Part shown: piece by piece, positions 7,790-16,529 of the stretch
Numbering within the stretch: the stretch's first letter is position 1
Layout: every line of letters starts with the position of its first letter
Assembly (NCBI GenBank): GCA_965371245.1
Contig: CBDUXT010000070.1
Span: 1 to 32,883, forward strand
Direction of reading: 5' to 3'
Origin: CBDUXT01 sp965371245
GTDB lineage: Bacteria > Planctomycetota > Phycisphaerae > UBA1845
DNA: 32,883 nt
The notes under the pieces: generated by a model
What the model saw: only the letters and a program-made list of their open reading frames with translations
Databases searched by the model: none
What the model was told of the DNA's origin: nothing
Program-made: the position numbers and the translations under genes

Positions 7790-10468
7790 ATGAAAAAGGG
7801 TCCGATCCTTGTTACCATCGTCGCCTTGTCACTTCTTGTCTGTGGGGAGTTGTCGGCGCGGAACACGCCGGTTACCAAGGCCAACTACTCGTTGCCCGGA
7901 CGGTTCTCGCCGGCGAAGGTCAGGAACCTGGTCTTCGCCACCTCCGTCAGTCCACACTGGCTGAAGCACAGCGACAGGTTCTGGTACAGCTACAAGACCA
8001 GCAACGGCACGACGTTCTATCTCGTCGATCCGGACAAGGAGAAGAAGGATCCACTGTTCGACAACACGAAGATGGCCGCCGCGCTCACGAGGATGACCAA
8101 GGATCCCTATGACGCCAAGCATCTGCCGATCACGAGGGTCAAGTTCGTCAACGACGACACCGCGTTCCAGTTCAGCGTGACCAGCTCCAAGGAAGAGGAA
8201 GAAGTCGAGGAGAAGGGCGACAAGGACAAAGACGACAAGGGCAAGGGAACGAAGCGCAAGGACGGCAAAGACAAGAAGGATCAAGGCAAGGAAGACAAGG
8301 ACAAGAAGCTCAAGGGAAAGGGCGACAAGGACAAGAAAGTCAAGGGCAAGGACGACAAAGACGACGACAAAGAAAAGAAGGACCGGAAGCCCAAGAAGAA
8401 AAAAAAGAAAAAAAAGGTCTTTCGCTTCGAATACAGTCTGGAGACGGGCGAGCTGACCCTGCTTACCGACTACAAGAAGCCGCCGGAACGGCCGCGCTGG
8501 GCCTCGATCTCCCCCGACGGCGAAACCATCGTGTTCGCCCGAGAGTACAACCTCTATTGGATGGACAAGAAGAACTACGAGAAGGCACAAGCCGACGAAG
8601 AGGACGACACGATCGTCGATCACCAGTTGACCAAGGACGGCGAGGAGCACTTCAGCTACGCCAGCGGCCGGCGGGGGCGGGGCCAGGAAGAAGAGAAGGA
8701 CGAAAAGGACAAGAAAAAAAAGCCCAAACGCAAGTCCGCGCGTGTGAGTTGGTCGCACGACTCGAAGAAGTTCGCCATCACACGGAGTGATTCGCGCGAG
8801 GTCAAAGAGCTGTGGGTCATCAACAGCCTCGCCGAGCCGAGACCGACCCTGCAAACCTATCGCTACGCCATGCCGGGCGACAAGGAGGTGCCGCAATCCG
8901 AGATGTGGATCTTTGAGCCCGGCAGAAAGAAGAAGCTCAAGATTAAGTCGGACCGATTCCCCGACCAGCGGATCTCGATCCTCACCGCGCCCGCGAGCGC
9001 GAGCAGCCGCGACGACGACTACAGACCCAGCCGGTGGCTCGCCGAGACCGCGGACAAGCTCTACTTCTCCCGCACCAGCCGCGACATGCACCGCGTGGAC
9101 ATTTGCGTGGCCGACGCCAAGACCGGCAAAGTCACGACGCTCATTGAAGAACGGCTCAACACTTACATCGAGACCAAGCGTCTGGCCATCGTGGACAAAG
9201 GCGCGGAACTCATCCACTGGTCGGAAAGAGACGGCTGGGGCCACTTCTACCTCTACGATGGTGAGGGAAAGCTCAAGAACCAAATCACCCAAGGGCCGTT
9301 TCACTGTCAGTCCATCGTCCGCATCGACGCGGACAGGCGGGTGCTCTATCTCCAGGCCAATGCGCGCGAGGCGGGCGAGGATCCCTACTACATGCACCTC
9401 TATCGGGTGAACTTCGACGGCTCCGGCTTGACGCGCCTCACATTGGGCGATTTCAACCACTCGGTCAGCATGAATGATTCCCACCGCTTCTTCATCGACA
9501 ACTTCTCGCGCGTCGATACGACTCCCAAGTCGAACCTGCGGGATGATCGCGGTCGGGTGGTGCTCGAATTGGAGACGGCCGACCTCTCGCAATTGCTCCT
9601 GGCCGGCTTTCAGTTCCCCGAGCCGTTCCAGGTCAAGGCCGGCGACGGCATCACCGACCTTTTCGGCGTCATGTACAAGCCGTTCGACTTCGACCCAACC
9701 CGGAAATACCCCATCATCGCCTATGTCTACCCCGGCCCGCAGACCGAAAGCGTGGCGAAGTCGATGTCGAGGGTGGGCGGCAGCGAGCGGCTCGCGCAGT
9801 TCGGCTTCATCGTGATTACCGTGGGCAACCGCGGCGGGCATCCCAGCCGGTCCAAGTGGTATCACAACTACGGCTACGGCAACCTGCGCGACTACGGGCT
9901 GGCCGACAAGAAGACCGCCATCGAGCAACTGGCCGACCGGCACGCCTTCATCGACGTCGACAGGGTCGGCATCTTCGGTCACAGCGGCGGCGGCTTCATG
10001 TCCACCGCGGCCATGCTCGTCTACCCGGATTTTTTCAAGGTGGCGGTCTCCTCCTCCGGCAACCATGAGAACAACATCTACAACAACACGTGGAGCGAAA
10101 AGCATCACGGCGTCAAAGAGGTTGTCGATGACAAGGGCGAGGTCAAGTTCGAGTACGAAATCGACAAGAACTCCCAGCTCGCCAAGAACCTCAAGGGACA
10201 CCTGTTGATCACCACCGGCGAGATGGACAACAACGTCCACCCGGCCAACACAATCCGGCTGGCCAACGCCCTGATCAAGGCCAACAAGCGGTTCGACTTC
10301 TTTCTCTTTCCGGGGAAGCGCCACGGCTACGGTGACATGACCGAGTACTTCTTCTGGCTGAGGGGCGAGTACTTCTGCAAGCACCTGATCGGCGACTCCG
10401 CTACCGGCGCGGACTTCGTCGAGATCAACCGCGACGTGGAGATGAGCGGAAAACGGCGGGGAAGATAG
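7790..10468 (+). CDS. Secreted S9 prolyl-oligopeptidase / DPP4-like peptidase with a Lys/Asp-rich insert
   Basis: The 892-aa protein starts with a Sec signal peptide (MKKGPILVTIVALSLL, cleavage near residue 23) and AAGGAG lies five bases before the ATG. The N-terminal half is a WD-like beta-propeller as in DPP4 (segments such as WASISPDGETIVFAREYNLY and VSWSHDSKKFAI). The C-terminal alpha/beta hydrolase has the triad Ser732 (GHSGGGF), Asp813 (GEMDNNVHP) and His845 (KRHGYGD). It would release N-terminal dipeptides or cleave after Pro in exported peptides. It exceeds the usual 700-760 aa because of an insert at about 133-209 made almost only of Lys, Asp, Glu and Gly, and a smaller one near 300-320. 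The insert contains two A8 runs. It is monocistronic as far as can be seen. Confidence 0.92.
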   Translation: MKKGPILVTIVALSLLVCGELSARNTPVTKANYSLPGRFSPAKVRNLVFATSVSPHWLKHSDRFWYSYKTSNGTTFYLVDPDKEKKDPLFDNTKMAAALTRMTKDPYDAKHLPITRVKFVNDDTAFQFSVTSSKEEEEVEEKGDKDKDDKGKGTKRKDGKDKKDQGKEDKDKKLKGKGDKDKKVKGKDDKDDDKEKKDRKPKKKKKKKKVFRFEYSLETGELTLLTDYKKPPERPRWASISPDGETIVFAREYNLYWMDKKNYEKAQADEEDDTIVDHQLTKDGEEHFSYASGRRGRGQEEEKDEKDKKKKPKRKSARVSWSHDSKKFAITRSDSREVKELWVINSLAEPRPTLQTYRYAMPGDKEVPQSEMWIFEPGRKKKLKIKSDRFPDQRISILTAPASASSRDDDYRPSRWLAETADKLYFSRTSRDMHRVDICVADAKTGKVTTLIEERLNTYIETKRLAIVDKGAELIHWSERDGWGHFYLYDGEGKLKNQITQGPFHCQSIVRIDADRRVLYLQANAREAGEDPYYMHLYRVNFDGSGLTRLTLGDFNHSVSMNDSHRFFIDNFSRVDTTPKSNLRDDRGRVVLELETADLSQLLLAGFQFPEPFQVKAGDGITDLFGVMYKPFDFDPTRKYPIIAYVYPGPQTESVAKSMSRVGGSERLAQFGFIVITVGNRGGHPSRSKWYHNYGYGNLRDYGLADKKTAIEQLADRHAFIDVDRVGIFGHSGGGFMSTAAMLVYPDFFKVAVSSSGNHENNIYNNTWSEKHHGVKEVVDDKGEVKFEYEIDKNSQLAKNLKGHLLITTGEMDNNVHPANTIRLANALIKANKRFDFFLFPGKRHGYGDMTEYFFWLRGEYFCKHLIGDSATGADFVEINRDVEMSGKRRGR

Positions 10469-10599
10469 CGCTCCGACGTCGATGCGCGGCGCCGTTTGGT
10501 CCCCGGGGGGGAAGTGGACTGCGCGGTAGCACGCCACGACACACTCGGTCCCCAACACGCTGACCAAGCCCATCGCCCACCCCTGCGCCGAATAGCGTC

Positions 10600-10735
10600 G
10601 GGTGGCATGCCAAGCCGGAGGCGCGGGCATGCGTCGGCCCACGTACCACATGGCCGCGCTGCGCTTGGCCATGCCACCCAACGACCGCAGCCACAAAGAA
10701 TCGAGCACCTTCTTGGAACCGGCACTAGCAACTTG
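10600..10735 (-). repeat. Dispersed palindrome-bounded repeat, copy B
   Basis: GGGTGGCATG (10600-10609) and CATGCCACCC (10670-10679) form a perfect 10-bp terminal inverted repeat spanning 80 bases, followed by the tail shared with copy A up to GGCACTAG near 10730. The gap 10469-10808 holds this element, no gene, and no obvious terminator for the peptidase gene. Confidence 0.8.
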
Positions 10736-10808
10736 ACCACGCGGCTCATCGGCGGTGACATGGGTTGTCAGACGTTCGTTGACCAGGTGTCGTGTGGCGG
10801 CCGCGTGG

Positions 10809-12932
10809 ATGGAACACGGCGTGACAGATCGGAAACCGAGTGACCGCCCGTCGCGCGCGACGTCGCCCTGGCTCCGCGCCGAAATGCTCGGCGCCGCGGC
10901 GGCCGTGATCTGCTTTTTCAACATTCTTCCCAACGATTTCTGCAACGACGGTCACGCCATCGTCGAGCAAAACCGGAAGGTCAACGAAGCGGGGCAATGG
11001 TCGGCCATCTGGACCACCGATTACTGGTCGCAGACCGTTCTGGAAAACCCCAACCGCGACCTGTTGTATCGACCCGTTGCGATGGTCTCCTATCGGCTGG
11101 TGCGGATGCTGTTCGGCGTGCGACCGATGCCGCACCACGTCGTCAACCTGTTTCTGTACGCCCTGTTGTGCGCGTTGATCGCGCGGCTGTGCCGGCTGGC
11201 GGGCGGTTCCGAGTGGGCGGCCCGTGTGGCCGCGGTTACGTTTGCGGTCCTGCCCATCCACACCGAGGTGATCAACAATGTGGTGGGGCGGGCGGATCTG
11301 TTGGCGGCCGTCGGCATGCTCGTCACCATCCTTTGCCATCGCCGCGCCATGATGTCCGCCTCGGGGCATCTTGCAACGACCTGGCGAGCCGCGGCGGTGT
11401 TGGCGGCGTTCGGGGCGATGGGCTCCAAGGAGAGCGGCGTCGGGGTGGTGGCCGTGGTTCCACTCTTTGATGCGCTCTGGTTTTCGAAGGCGAGAAAGAG
11501 ACCTTCCGAGGATCGCTGGCTCAGTCCGCCGACACTCCGACGGCTGGCGTACCTTATCATTCCAGCGGCCGCCTATCTCGGGCTTCGTTACTACGCGCTC
11601 GGCGGCGCGCTGCACCAGCGAGCCGACATCACCAAGACGATCAACGTGCTCGTGGACGCTCCACCCTGGCAGCACGCCTTGGGCGTGGTCCAGCTTTGGG
11701 GCATGTACTGGGCCAAGACGATCTGGCCTCAGGTGCTGTCCGTCAATTATTCGATCAATGCCATCCGCCTGGCAACGGGGCCGGAGGATCTGCACGTGAT
11801 TCTCGGCGCGGTCCTCACCTTCCTTCTTGCGGCGATGTCCGTCGTGGCGTGGCGCCGTGGCAACCGTGTCGTCGCGCTTCTGTGCGTCGCCTTGGTCATC
11901 ACGTATGCTCCGACGGCCAACGCCGTCGTGCTGATGCAGGTGTTCATGGCCGAGCGGATATGGTTCGTGCCCTCGGTTTGGGTCGCCTTGCTGGCCGGCT
12001 TGGCTGCGCAGCGATGGGCACGCGCCCGGATGTCGTGCGTAGTCGTCTTCGTCGTGTTGGCGGCGATGGGTACACGGTCTTGGGTGCGTAACGAGGATTG
12101 GCGCAATGATGGGACGTTGTACGCGGCCGCATACGAGGATCTTCCCGATGCCGTCGGTGTGCTCTATCTTCGCGGACAGTGGCTTGTTCGCCACGACCAG
12201 TACGCAGACGGTGTCGAGTTCTTGACGCGCGCGACACAGATGGACCTTGGTTTCACGGACGCCTACCGCGTGCTTGGCCAGGCTCACTTCAGGCGCGGGC
12301 GTTTGCCGGAAGCGCTGGCGGCGCTTCGCGTGGCTGACATGCAGGTGCCGGGTCATCCACCAACGGTCGCGGCGCTCGCGCGTGTCACCGAGCGTCTCTC
12401 GGAAGCGGATACCGCGCTCCGGCAACTTCGCCGAACGGCGCGTGAGCGACCGGACGACGTAACAGCGGAGATCGCCCTCGTTCGGCGGCTCGGCGAGTTC
12501 GCCTTGACACGGGAAGCCTTGCAGCGGTTTCGTGACCGGGAAGCCCACTTCGCAAGGAGCGCTGCCTGGCACGGAGAGTATGCGGTGACGCTGGTCCTCC
12601 TCAACCGTCGTGACGAGGCGATCGACCGCTACCGAAAGTCCATCGAATTGAACCCGTCTGGCGTGCAACAGATGATTGAACTGGCGATGCTCATGCTCGA
12701 GCGTCGCGCAGCGGGCGACCTGGACGAGGCGGCGCGGCTCTCGAAGCGCGCCGAAACGCTCGCGCCGAAGGCGCCGCCGGTCCTGGTCTGTCGGGCCGAG
12801 GTGCTCGCCCTGCGCGGTGAGCTTGACGCCGCCTTGGCGTTGTTTCGTCGGGCCATCGAGGCGCTGCCCCCGGGCGCCAACATTCGTCGCGCCTATGAGG
12901 AACGCGCACGAGCGCTGGGCGCTCGGCCGTAG
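10809..12932 (+). CDS. TMTC-like GT-C membrane protein with C-terminal TPR repeats
   Basis: From ATG 10809 the product is 707 aa; GTG 10755 and GTG 10821 are other possible starts and the ribosome site is weak. The N-terminal 420 residues are polytopic. They match the animal TMTC O-mannosyltransferase layout: an acidic first loop (DFCNDGHAIV, Asn46-Asp47 where TMTC proteins have Asp-Asp), a YRPVAMVSYRL segment, HHVVNLFLYAL, and the hallmark HTEVINNVVGRADLL beginning at His151. The remaining residues form about six to eight TPR units (for example AYRVLGQAHFRRGRLPEAL). TMTC enzymes transfer mannose from a polyprenyl-phosphate donor to exported proteins; bacterial members are uncharacterised. 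The family is quite sure, glycosyltransferase activity is inference, and the first-loop substitution is a caution. Confidence 0.8.
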   Translation: MEHGVTDRKPSDRPSRATSPWLRAEMLGAAAAVICFFNILPNDFCNDGHAIVEQNRKVNEAGQWSAIWTTDYWSQTVLENPNRDLLYRPVAMVSYRLVRMLFGVRPMPHHVVNLFLYALLCALIARLCRLAGGSEWAARVAAVTFAVLPIHTEVINNVVGRADLLAAVGMLVTILCHRRAMMSASGHLATTWRAAAVLAAFGAMGSKESGVGVVAVVPLFDALWFSKARKRPSEDRWLSPPTLRRLAYLIIPAAAYLGLRYYALGGALHQRADITKTINVLVDAPPWQHALGVVQLWGMYWAKTIWPQVLSVNYSINAIRLATGPEDLHVILGAVLTFLLAAMSVVAWRRGNRVVALLCVALVITYAPTANAVVLMQVFMAERIWFVPSVWVALLAGLAAQRWARARMSCVVVFVVLAAMGTRSWVRNEDWRNDGTLYAAAYEDLPDAVGVLYLRGQWLVRHDQYADGVEFLTRATQMDLGFTDAYRVLGQAHFRRGRLPEALAALRVADMQVPGHPPTVAALARVTERLSEADTALRQLRRTARERPDDVTAEIALVRRLGEFALTREALQRFRDREAHFARSAAWHGEYAVTLVLLNRRDEAIDRYRKSIELNPSGVQQMIELAMLMLERRAAGDLDEAARLSKRAETLAPKAPPVLVCRAEVLALRGELDAALALFRRAIEALPPGANIRRAYEERARALGARP

Positions 12933-13050
12933 GAGTCGGTTGAACAGCGCGTGAACTCGGCGTGGCACCGGCTGCCGGCGGGTGGAAGCGCGGACCCGTG
13001 GTTCGACGCACGTGATATGAGAGATGGGGATGTGATTGTTTTTCGAATCA

Positions 13051-13130
13051 GGGTGGCATGCTCATGCTTGCGTGGTCATGGGTGTACGGCCCCGGCAGAG
13101 CGTGCTCAGGCAAGCGTGAGCATGGCACCC
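13051..13130 (+). repeat. Dispersed palindrome-bounded repeat, copy E
   Basis: GGGTGGCATG (13051-13060) pairs with CATGGCACCC (13121-13130) with one mismatch, again spanning 80 bases. It lies in the 291-base gap before the ASPIC/UnbV gene. A second inverted repeat, GGAAGCG (13166-13172)/CGCTTCC (13194-13200), stands just before that gene's start. Confidence 0.75.
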
Positions 13131-13223
13131 GGCAACTCATGCGTAGGAGAAGTCCGCGTCCGTAAGGAAGCGGTTTGGTTTCGCGCACGAAAGCGCTTCC
13201 GCAGGGTCGCGGCTCGGTTTGTC

Positions 13224-14960
13224 ATGACCCTTCTAATACACTCCCTTACCCTCCCGGTCGTGCTCCTCACGTGCGGCGCGTGCCGCCGGGGCGACGATCC
13301 GCCTCATTCAGCCGCCGCTGCCCCGGCAAAGTCCGCTCCACGGACCTTGTCAACGCCCGGCGTCTGGTTCACGGAGATCACCCCCGACGTGGGGCTCGAT
13401 TTTGTGTATGAGAACGGTGCGACGGGCAAACTGCTTCTTCCGGAGATCATGGGGTTCGGCCTGGCGTTGTTCGACTACGACGGCGATGGCGATCTCGATG
13501 TCTACGTCGTCAACGGGCATCGCGCCTTCCCCGAGGCTGACCGGGGCAAAGCCACAAACCGCCTGTTCCGTCAGGAATCCAGCGGCCGTTTCGTGGACGT
13601 CACGGACGCGTCCGGTTTGGGTGATCACGGTTACGGCATGGGTGTTGCCATCGGAGATATGGATAACGACGGTCGGCCCGACGTCTATGTTTCCAACTTC
13701 GGCCCGGACAGACTCTATCGCAACCTTGGCGGCGGCACCTTCGAGGACATCACGAGTCGTGCCGGAATCACGGTGAGCCGTTGGTCGGCGTCGGCCTGCT
13801 TCTTCGACTACGACGCCGACGGCTTTCTCGACCTCTTCGTCTCTCGCTACCTGAAGTGGCATGCAGACAAGAAGTGCTTCAGCCCCGACGGCCGACCCAC
13901 GTATTGTGGACCGCTGGCGTTCCCGCCCGATCACGACGTGCTGCTCCACAACAACGGGGACGGGACGTTTGCCGACGTAAGCGAATCGGCGACGATCGCC
14001 AAGGTGGCGGCGCCCGGTTTGGGCGTCGCCTGCGAGGACTTCGACGGTGACGGGCGCCAGGACGTCTACGTGACCAACGATGCCTTCGCCAACCATCTTT
14101 GGATCAATCAGGGGGGCGGCGTCTTCCGGGACGAAGCCCTTGAGCTTGGGGTGGCTTTCAACCAAAACGGCATGCCTGAAGCGGGGATGGGCGTGGTGGC
14201 GGCCGACTTCGACGGCAACGGTCATGTCGATCTGTTCATGACGCACCTGGGCGAGGAGAGCAACACCCTGTACCGCAACCTCGGCGGGGCGATGGGCTTC
14301 AACGACGTCACCGGCAAGGCGGGTCTGAGTTGGTCGAGCATTCCCTACACTGGGTTCGGCACCGTCGCGTTGGATGTGGAACTGGACGGCGACCTGGACC
14401 TGGTCGTGGTAAACGGTCGCGTCAAGCGAGGAGCGTTGCTGCCCGGTGCGGGCGTGCCGCCGCCGTGGGACGTTCTGGCAGAGCCGAACTTGTTCTACCT
14501 GAACGACGGGACGGGACGTTTTTCGCCTGCCGGTGAGCCGGGCGCTGCGCTCTGTCGTCCCATCGAGATTTCTCGCGGCCTCGCCGCCGGAGACTTGGAC
14601 GCCGATGGCGACATGGACCTGGTGATGACGAATATCGCGGGACCTGTCCGGATCTATCGCAACGATACGCCTCGACGCGGTTCCTGGATGATGGTTCGCG
14701 CGCTCGACCCGCGTCTGCGCCGCGACGCCATCGGTGCGCGCGTCACGCTGGTTGCCGGGCCGCGCCGTTGGGTCAAAACGATCGGACGGGCCAGCAGTTA
14801 CATGTCCAGCCGTGACGTGCGTGCCCACTTCGGGCTGGGTGACATTGACCGGGTTGATCGGCTTGAGGTTGACTGGCCGGACGGACTTCGCGAACATTTC
14901 CCGAATCCGAAGGTCAACAATGTCGTTGTTCTCACACGTGGAACCGGAAACCGACCATGA
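13224..14960 (+). CDS. FG-GAP repeat protein with ASPIC/UnbV domain (CRTAC1-like), exported
   Basis: The frame is open from 12951, but that region is repeat element; ATG 13224 begins a clean export signal (MTLLIHSLTLPVVLLTCGAC). Cys17 or Cys20 could be lipidated, though neither is a textbook lipobox. The 578-aa product contains several FG-GAP/VCBS-type calcium-loop blades (DYDGDGDLDVYVVN, DMDNDGRPDVYVSN, DFDGDGRQDVYVTN, DFDGNGHVDLFMTH, DADGDMDLVMTN), predicting an integrin-like beta-propeller. The last 90 residues are a classic ASPIC/UnbV domain (GARVTLVAG, YMSSRDVRAHFGLG, VDWPDG). Such proteins are abundant in Planctomycetes and Acidobacteria and commonly sit beside TPR genes, as here. Molecular function is unknown; adhesion or surface assembly is a reasonable guess. 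Confidence 0.9.
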   Translation: MTLLIHSLTLPVVLLTCGACRRGDDPPHSAAAAPAKSAPRTLSTPGVWFTEITPDVGLDFVYENGATGKLLLPEIMGFGLALFDYDGDGDLDVYVVNGHRAFPEADRGKATNRLFRQESSGRFVDVTDASGLGDHGYGMGVAIGDMDNDGRPDVYVSNFGPDRLYRNLGGGTFEDITSRAGITVSRWSASACFFDYDADGFLDLFVSRYLKWHADKKCFSPDGRPTYCGPLAFPPDHDVLLHNNGDGTFADVSESATIAKVAAPGLGVACEDFDGDGRQDVYVTNDAFANHLWINQGGGVFRDEALELGVAFNQNGMPEAGMGVVAADFDGNGHVDLFMTHLGEESNTLYRNLGGAMGFNDVTGKAGLSWSSIPYTGFGTVALDVELDGDLDLVVVNGRVKRGALLPGAGVPPPWDVLAEPNLFYLNDGTGRFSPAGEPGAALCRPIEISRGLAAGDLDADGDMDLVMTNIAGPVRIYRNDTPRRGSWMMVRALDPRLRRDAIGARVTLVAGPRRWVKTIGRASSYMSSRDVRAHFGLGDIDRVDRLEVDWPDGLREHFPNPKVNNVVVLTRGTGNRP

Positions 14961-16450
14961 GCCGTCCAAACCAACGTCAGCATCGTGCGCCGTCGCCCGC
15001 GACTGAGATGATGACCCGATCTCGCATTGTCTTCACGGGAGCGACAGCCATAACGCTCGCGCTGGCGGGTGGGCTTGCCGAGCCCACACGGTGCCACGCA
15101 GTGGAGAACCAATTGGCGCCCGCCGCGCAATCCCTCTCGACCCCACCCAACCCGATCACGCCGGACATGCAGCCGAAGGTTCGTGAGTTGATCACCAACG
15201 CCCGTGAGGCCGTGTTGAAGGCCCCAAACTCCGGCCGCGCGTGGGGCGGTCTTGGGGCTGCGTGCGATGCGCACAAGCTGTACGAATGCGCCGAGTCGTG
15301 CTACCGGCGTGCGCATCAACTTAACCCGGGCGATTTTGCCTATCCCTACTTGCTGGCGATCGTCCTTGACACCGCCGGGAAAGGCGGCGCGGAATGCGTG
15401 ACACTCTATAAGAAGGCCGCCGAGCTTCGGTCGGACTATCCGCCGATCCTGTGGCGGCTCGGCGTTGCGCTCGACCGCCAGGGAAAGCCCGACGAGGCGC
15501 TCGAGGTCTTCCTCCGCTCGACCGAGCAGGGCACGCCGTTTGCCATGGGCGATCGCAGCGCGGGGCAAGCGCTCCTGGCGCGAGGCGAAACGGAATTGGC
15601 CATTAAGCATCTCGAACGCGCCGCCCGGCTGACGCCGAAGGACGGCGCAGTCTTTGCGAGCCTCGCACAGGCCTATCGGCGTACCGGTCAGGCGGAGCGC
15701 GCGCGGGAAGCGGCGGAGACGGCGCGGGGCCTGGAGCCGGTGTTCGACGTACCCGATCCGCTACGGGCGCAGGTTCGGGCGCTGGCCGGCGACTCCGTCA
15801 CGATCTACTCCCGGGCGAAGGCGTTGGTCAATGCCGGGCGATACGCGGAAGCGATTCCCGATCTGAAGAGCTGCGCCGAGGTCGATCCCGACGACTCTTT
15901 TGTACACGTTTACCTGGCTACCTGCTATCGAGCCACGGCGCAACTGGAGCTTGCCCGCACACACGCGACGCGGGCGATCGAATTGAAGGCGGACAACCTT
16001 TCGGCTCATCTCGAGTTGTCGGCCGTGGAAATCCAGCTCGGTCGATTGGCCAAGGGCATGCGGCACTACCAGCGTGCCCTGGAGATTGAGCCTGGCAACG
16101 TGGGCGTGCCGATGTGGGTGGCCGACGTGCTTGTTCAGCAAGGCCACCTCGACGAAGGAATCGCGGCCTTTGAACGCGCCAAGACGCTGGGTTCCCTTTC
16201 CGCGCGGGCGTACTGGACGTGGGGCGTGGCGCTCTCGGAGAAAAACGATCAGGAGGGCGCGCTGGCGCGCTACCGGGAGGCGGTGCGACTCGATCCCAAC
16301 TTCGCCAACGCGCACTACTCGATCGGTATGCTCTTCGAAGAGAAGGGACGCCGTGAAGAAGCGATACAAAGCTATCGCAAGGCGCTCGCGTCCGATCCAA
16401 ACCACATTGCGAGCGGGCGGCTCAAATCGCTTCAGGGGCAGAGTCCGTAG
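14957..16450 (+). CDS. Exported TPR-repeat protein coupled to the ASPIC/UnbV gene
   Basis: ATG 14957 overlaps the preceding stop (ATGA), so translation is coupled. The 497-aa product has an N-terminal export signal whose hydrophobic core (IVFTGATAITLALAGGL) ends near residue 41; the internal Met-Met at about residue 18 is an alternative start. The rest is built of roughly ten TPR units (AWGGLGAACDAHKLYECAES, AHYSIGMLFEEKGRREEAIQ and similar). TPR arrays are protein-binding scaffolds. Together with the FG-GAP protein it probably forms an envelope complex. Each has orthologous neighbours of the same kind in related bacteria as far as general knowledge goes; the partner is not known. Confidence 0.88.
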   Translation: MSRPNQRQHRAPSPATEMMTRSRIVFTGATAITLALAGGLAEPTRCHAVENQLAPAAQSLSTPPNPITPDMQPKVRELITNAREAVLKAPNSGRAWGGLGAACDAHKLYECAESCYRRAHQLNPGDFAYPYLLAIVLDTAGKGGAECVTLYKKAAELRSDYPPILWRLGVALDRQGKPDEALEVFLRSTEQGTPFAMGDRSAGQALLARGETELAIKHLERAARLTPKDGAVFASLAQAYRRTGQAERAREAAETARGLEPVFDVPDPLRAQVRALAGDSVTIYSRAKALVNAGRYAEAIPDLKSCAEVDPDDSFVHVYLATCYRATAQLELARTHATRAIELKADNLSAHLELSAVEIQLGRLAKGMRHYQRALEIEPGNVGVPMWVADVLVQQGHLDEGIAAFERAKTLGSLSARAYWTWGVALSEKNDQEGALARYREAVRLDPNFANAHYSIGMLFEEKGRREEAIQSYRKALASDPNHIASGRLKSLQGQSP

Positions 16451-16482
16451 AGACGGTTCTCGCGGCGGGTCGATCCCACGAC

Positions 16483-16520
16483 GTTGTTGCGCGGAAGAGA
16501 TTGTGCCCACGCGCAACAAC
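16483..16520. terminator. Stem-loop between convergent genes, likely bidirectional terminator
   Basis: GTTGTTGCGCG (16483-16493) and CGCGCAACAAC (16510-16520) form a perfect 11-bp stem with a 16-base loop. It lies between the TPR gene ending at 16450 and the minus-strand transporter ending at 16530. No T-run follows on either strand, so efficiency is uncertain. Confidence 0.5.
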
Positions 16521-16529
16521 CGACAGACA

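Noticed and set aside
7829..10945. 1038-codon open frame antisense to the S9 peptidase gene
   Set aside because: It mirrors codon bias of a GC-rich gene read backwards (Leu/Val/Asp-rich, no domain); the sense gene has a full catalytic triad and ribosome site.
10746..12968. 740-codon antisense frame over the TMTC-like gene
   Set aside because: Arg/Gln/His/Gly-rich composition without motif; shadow of the sense frame.
13350..14969. 539-codon antisense frame over the ASPIC/UnbV gene
   Set aside because: Arises from repeated GAC/GGC codons in the FG-GAP blades; no independent start or domain.
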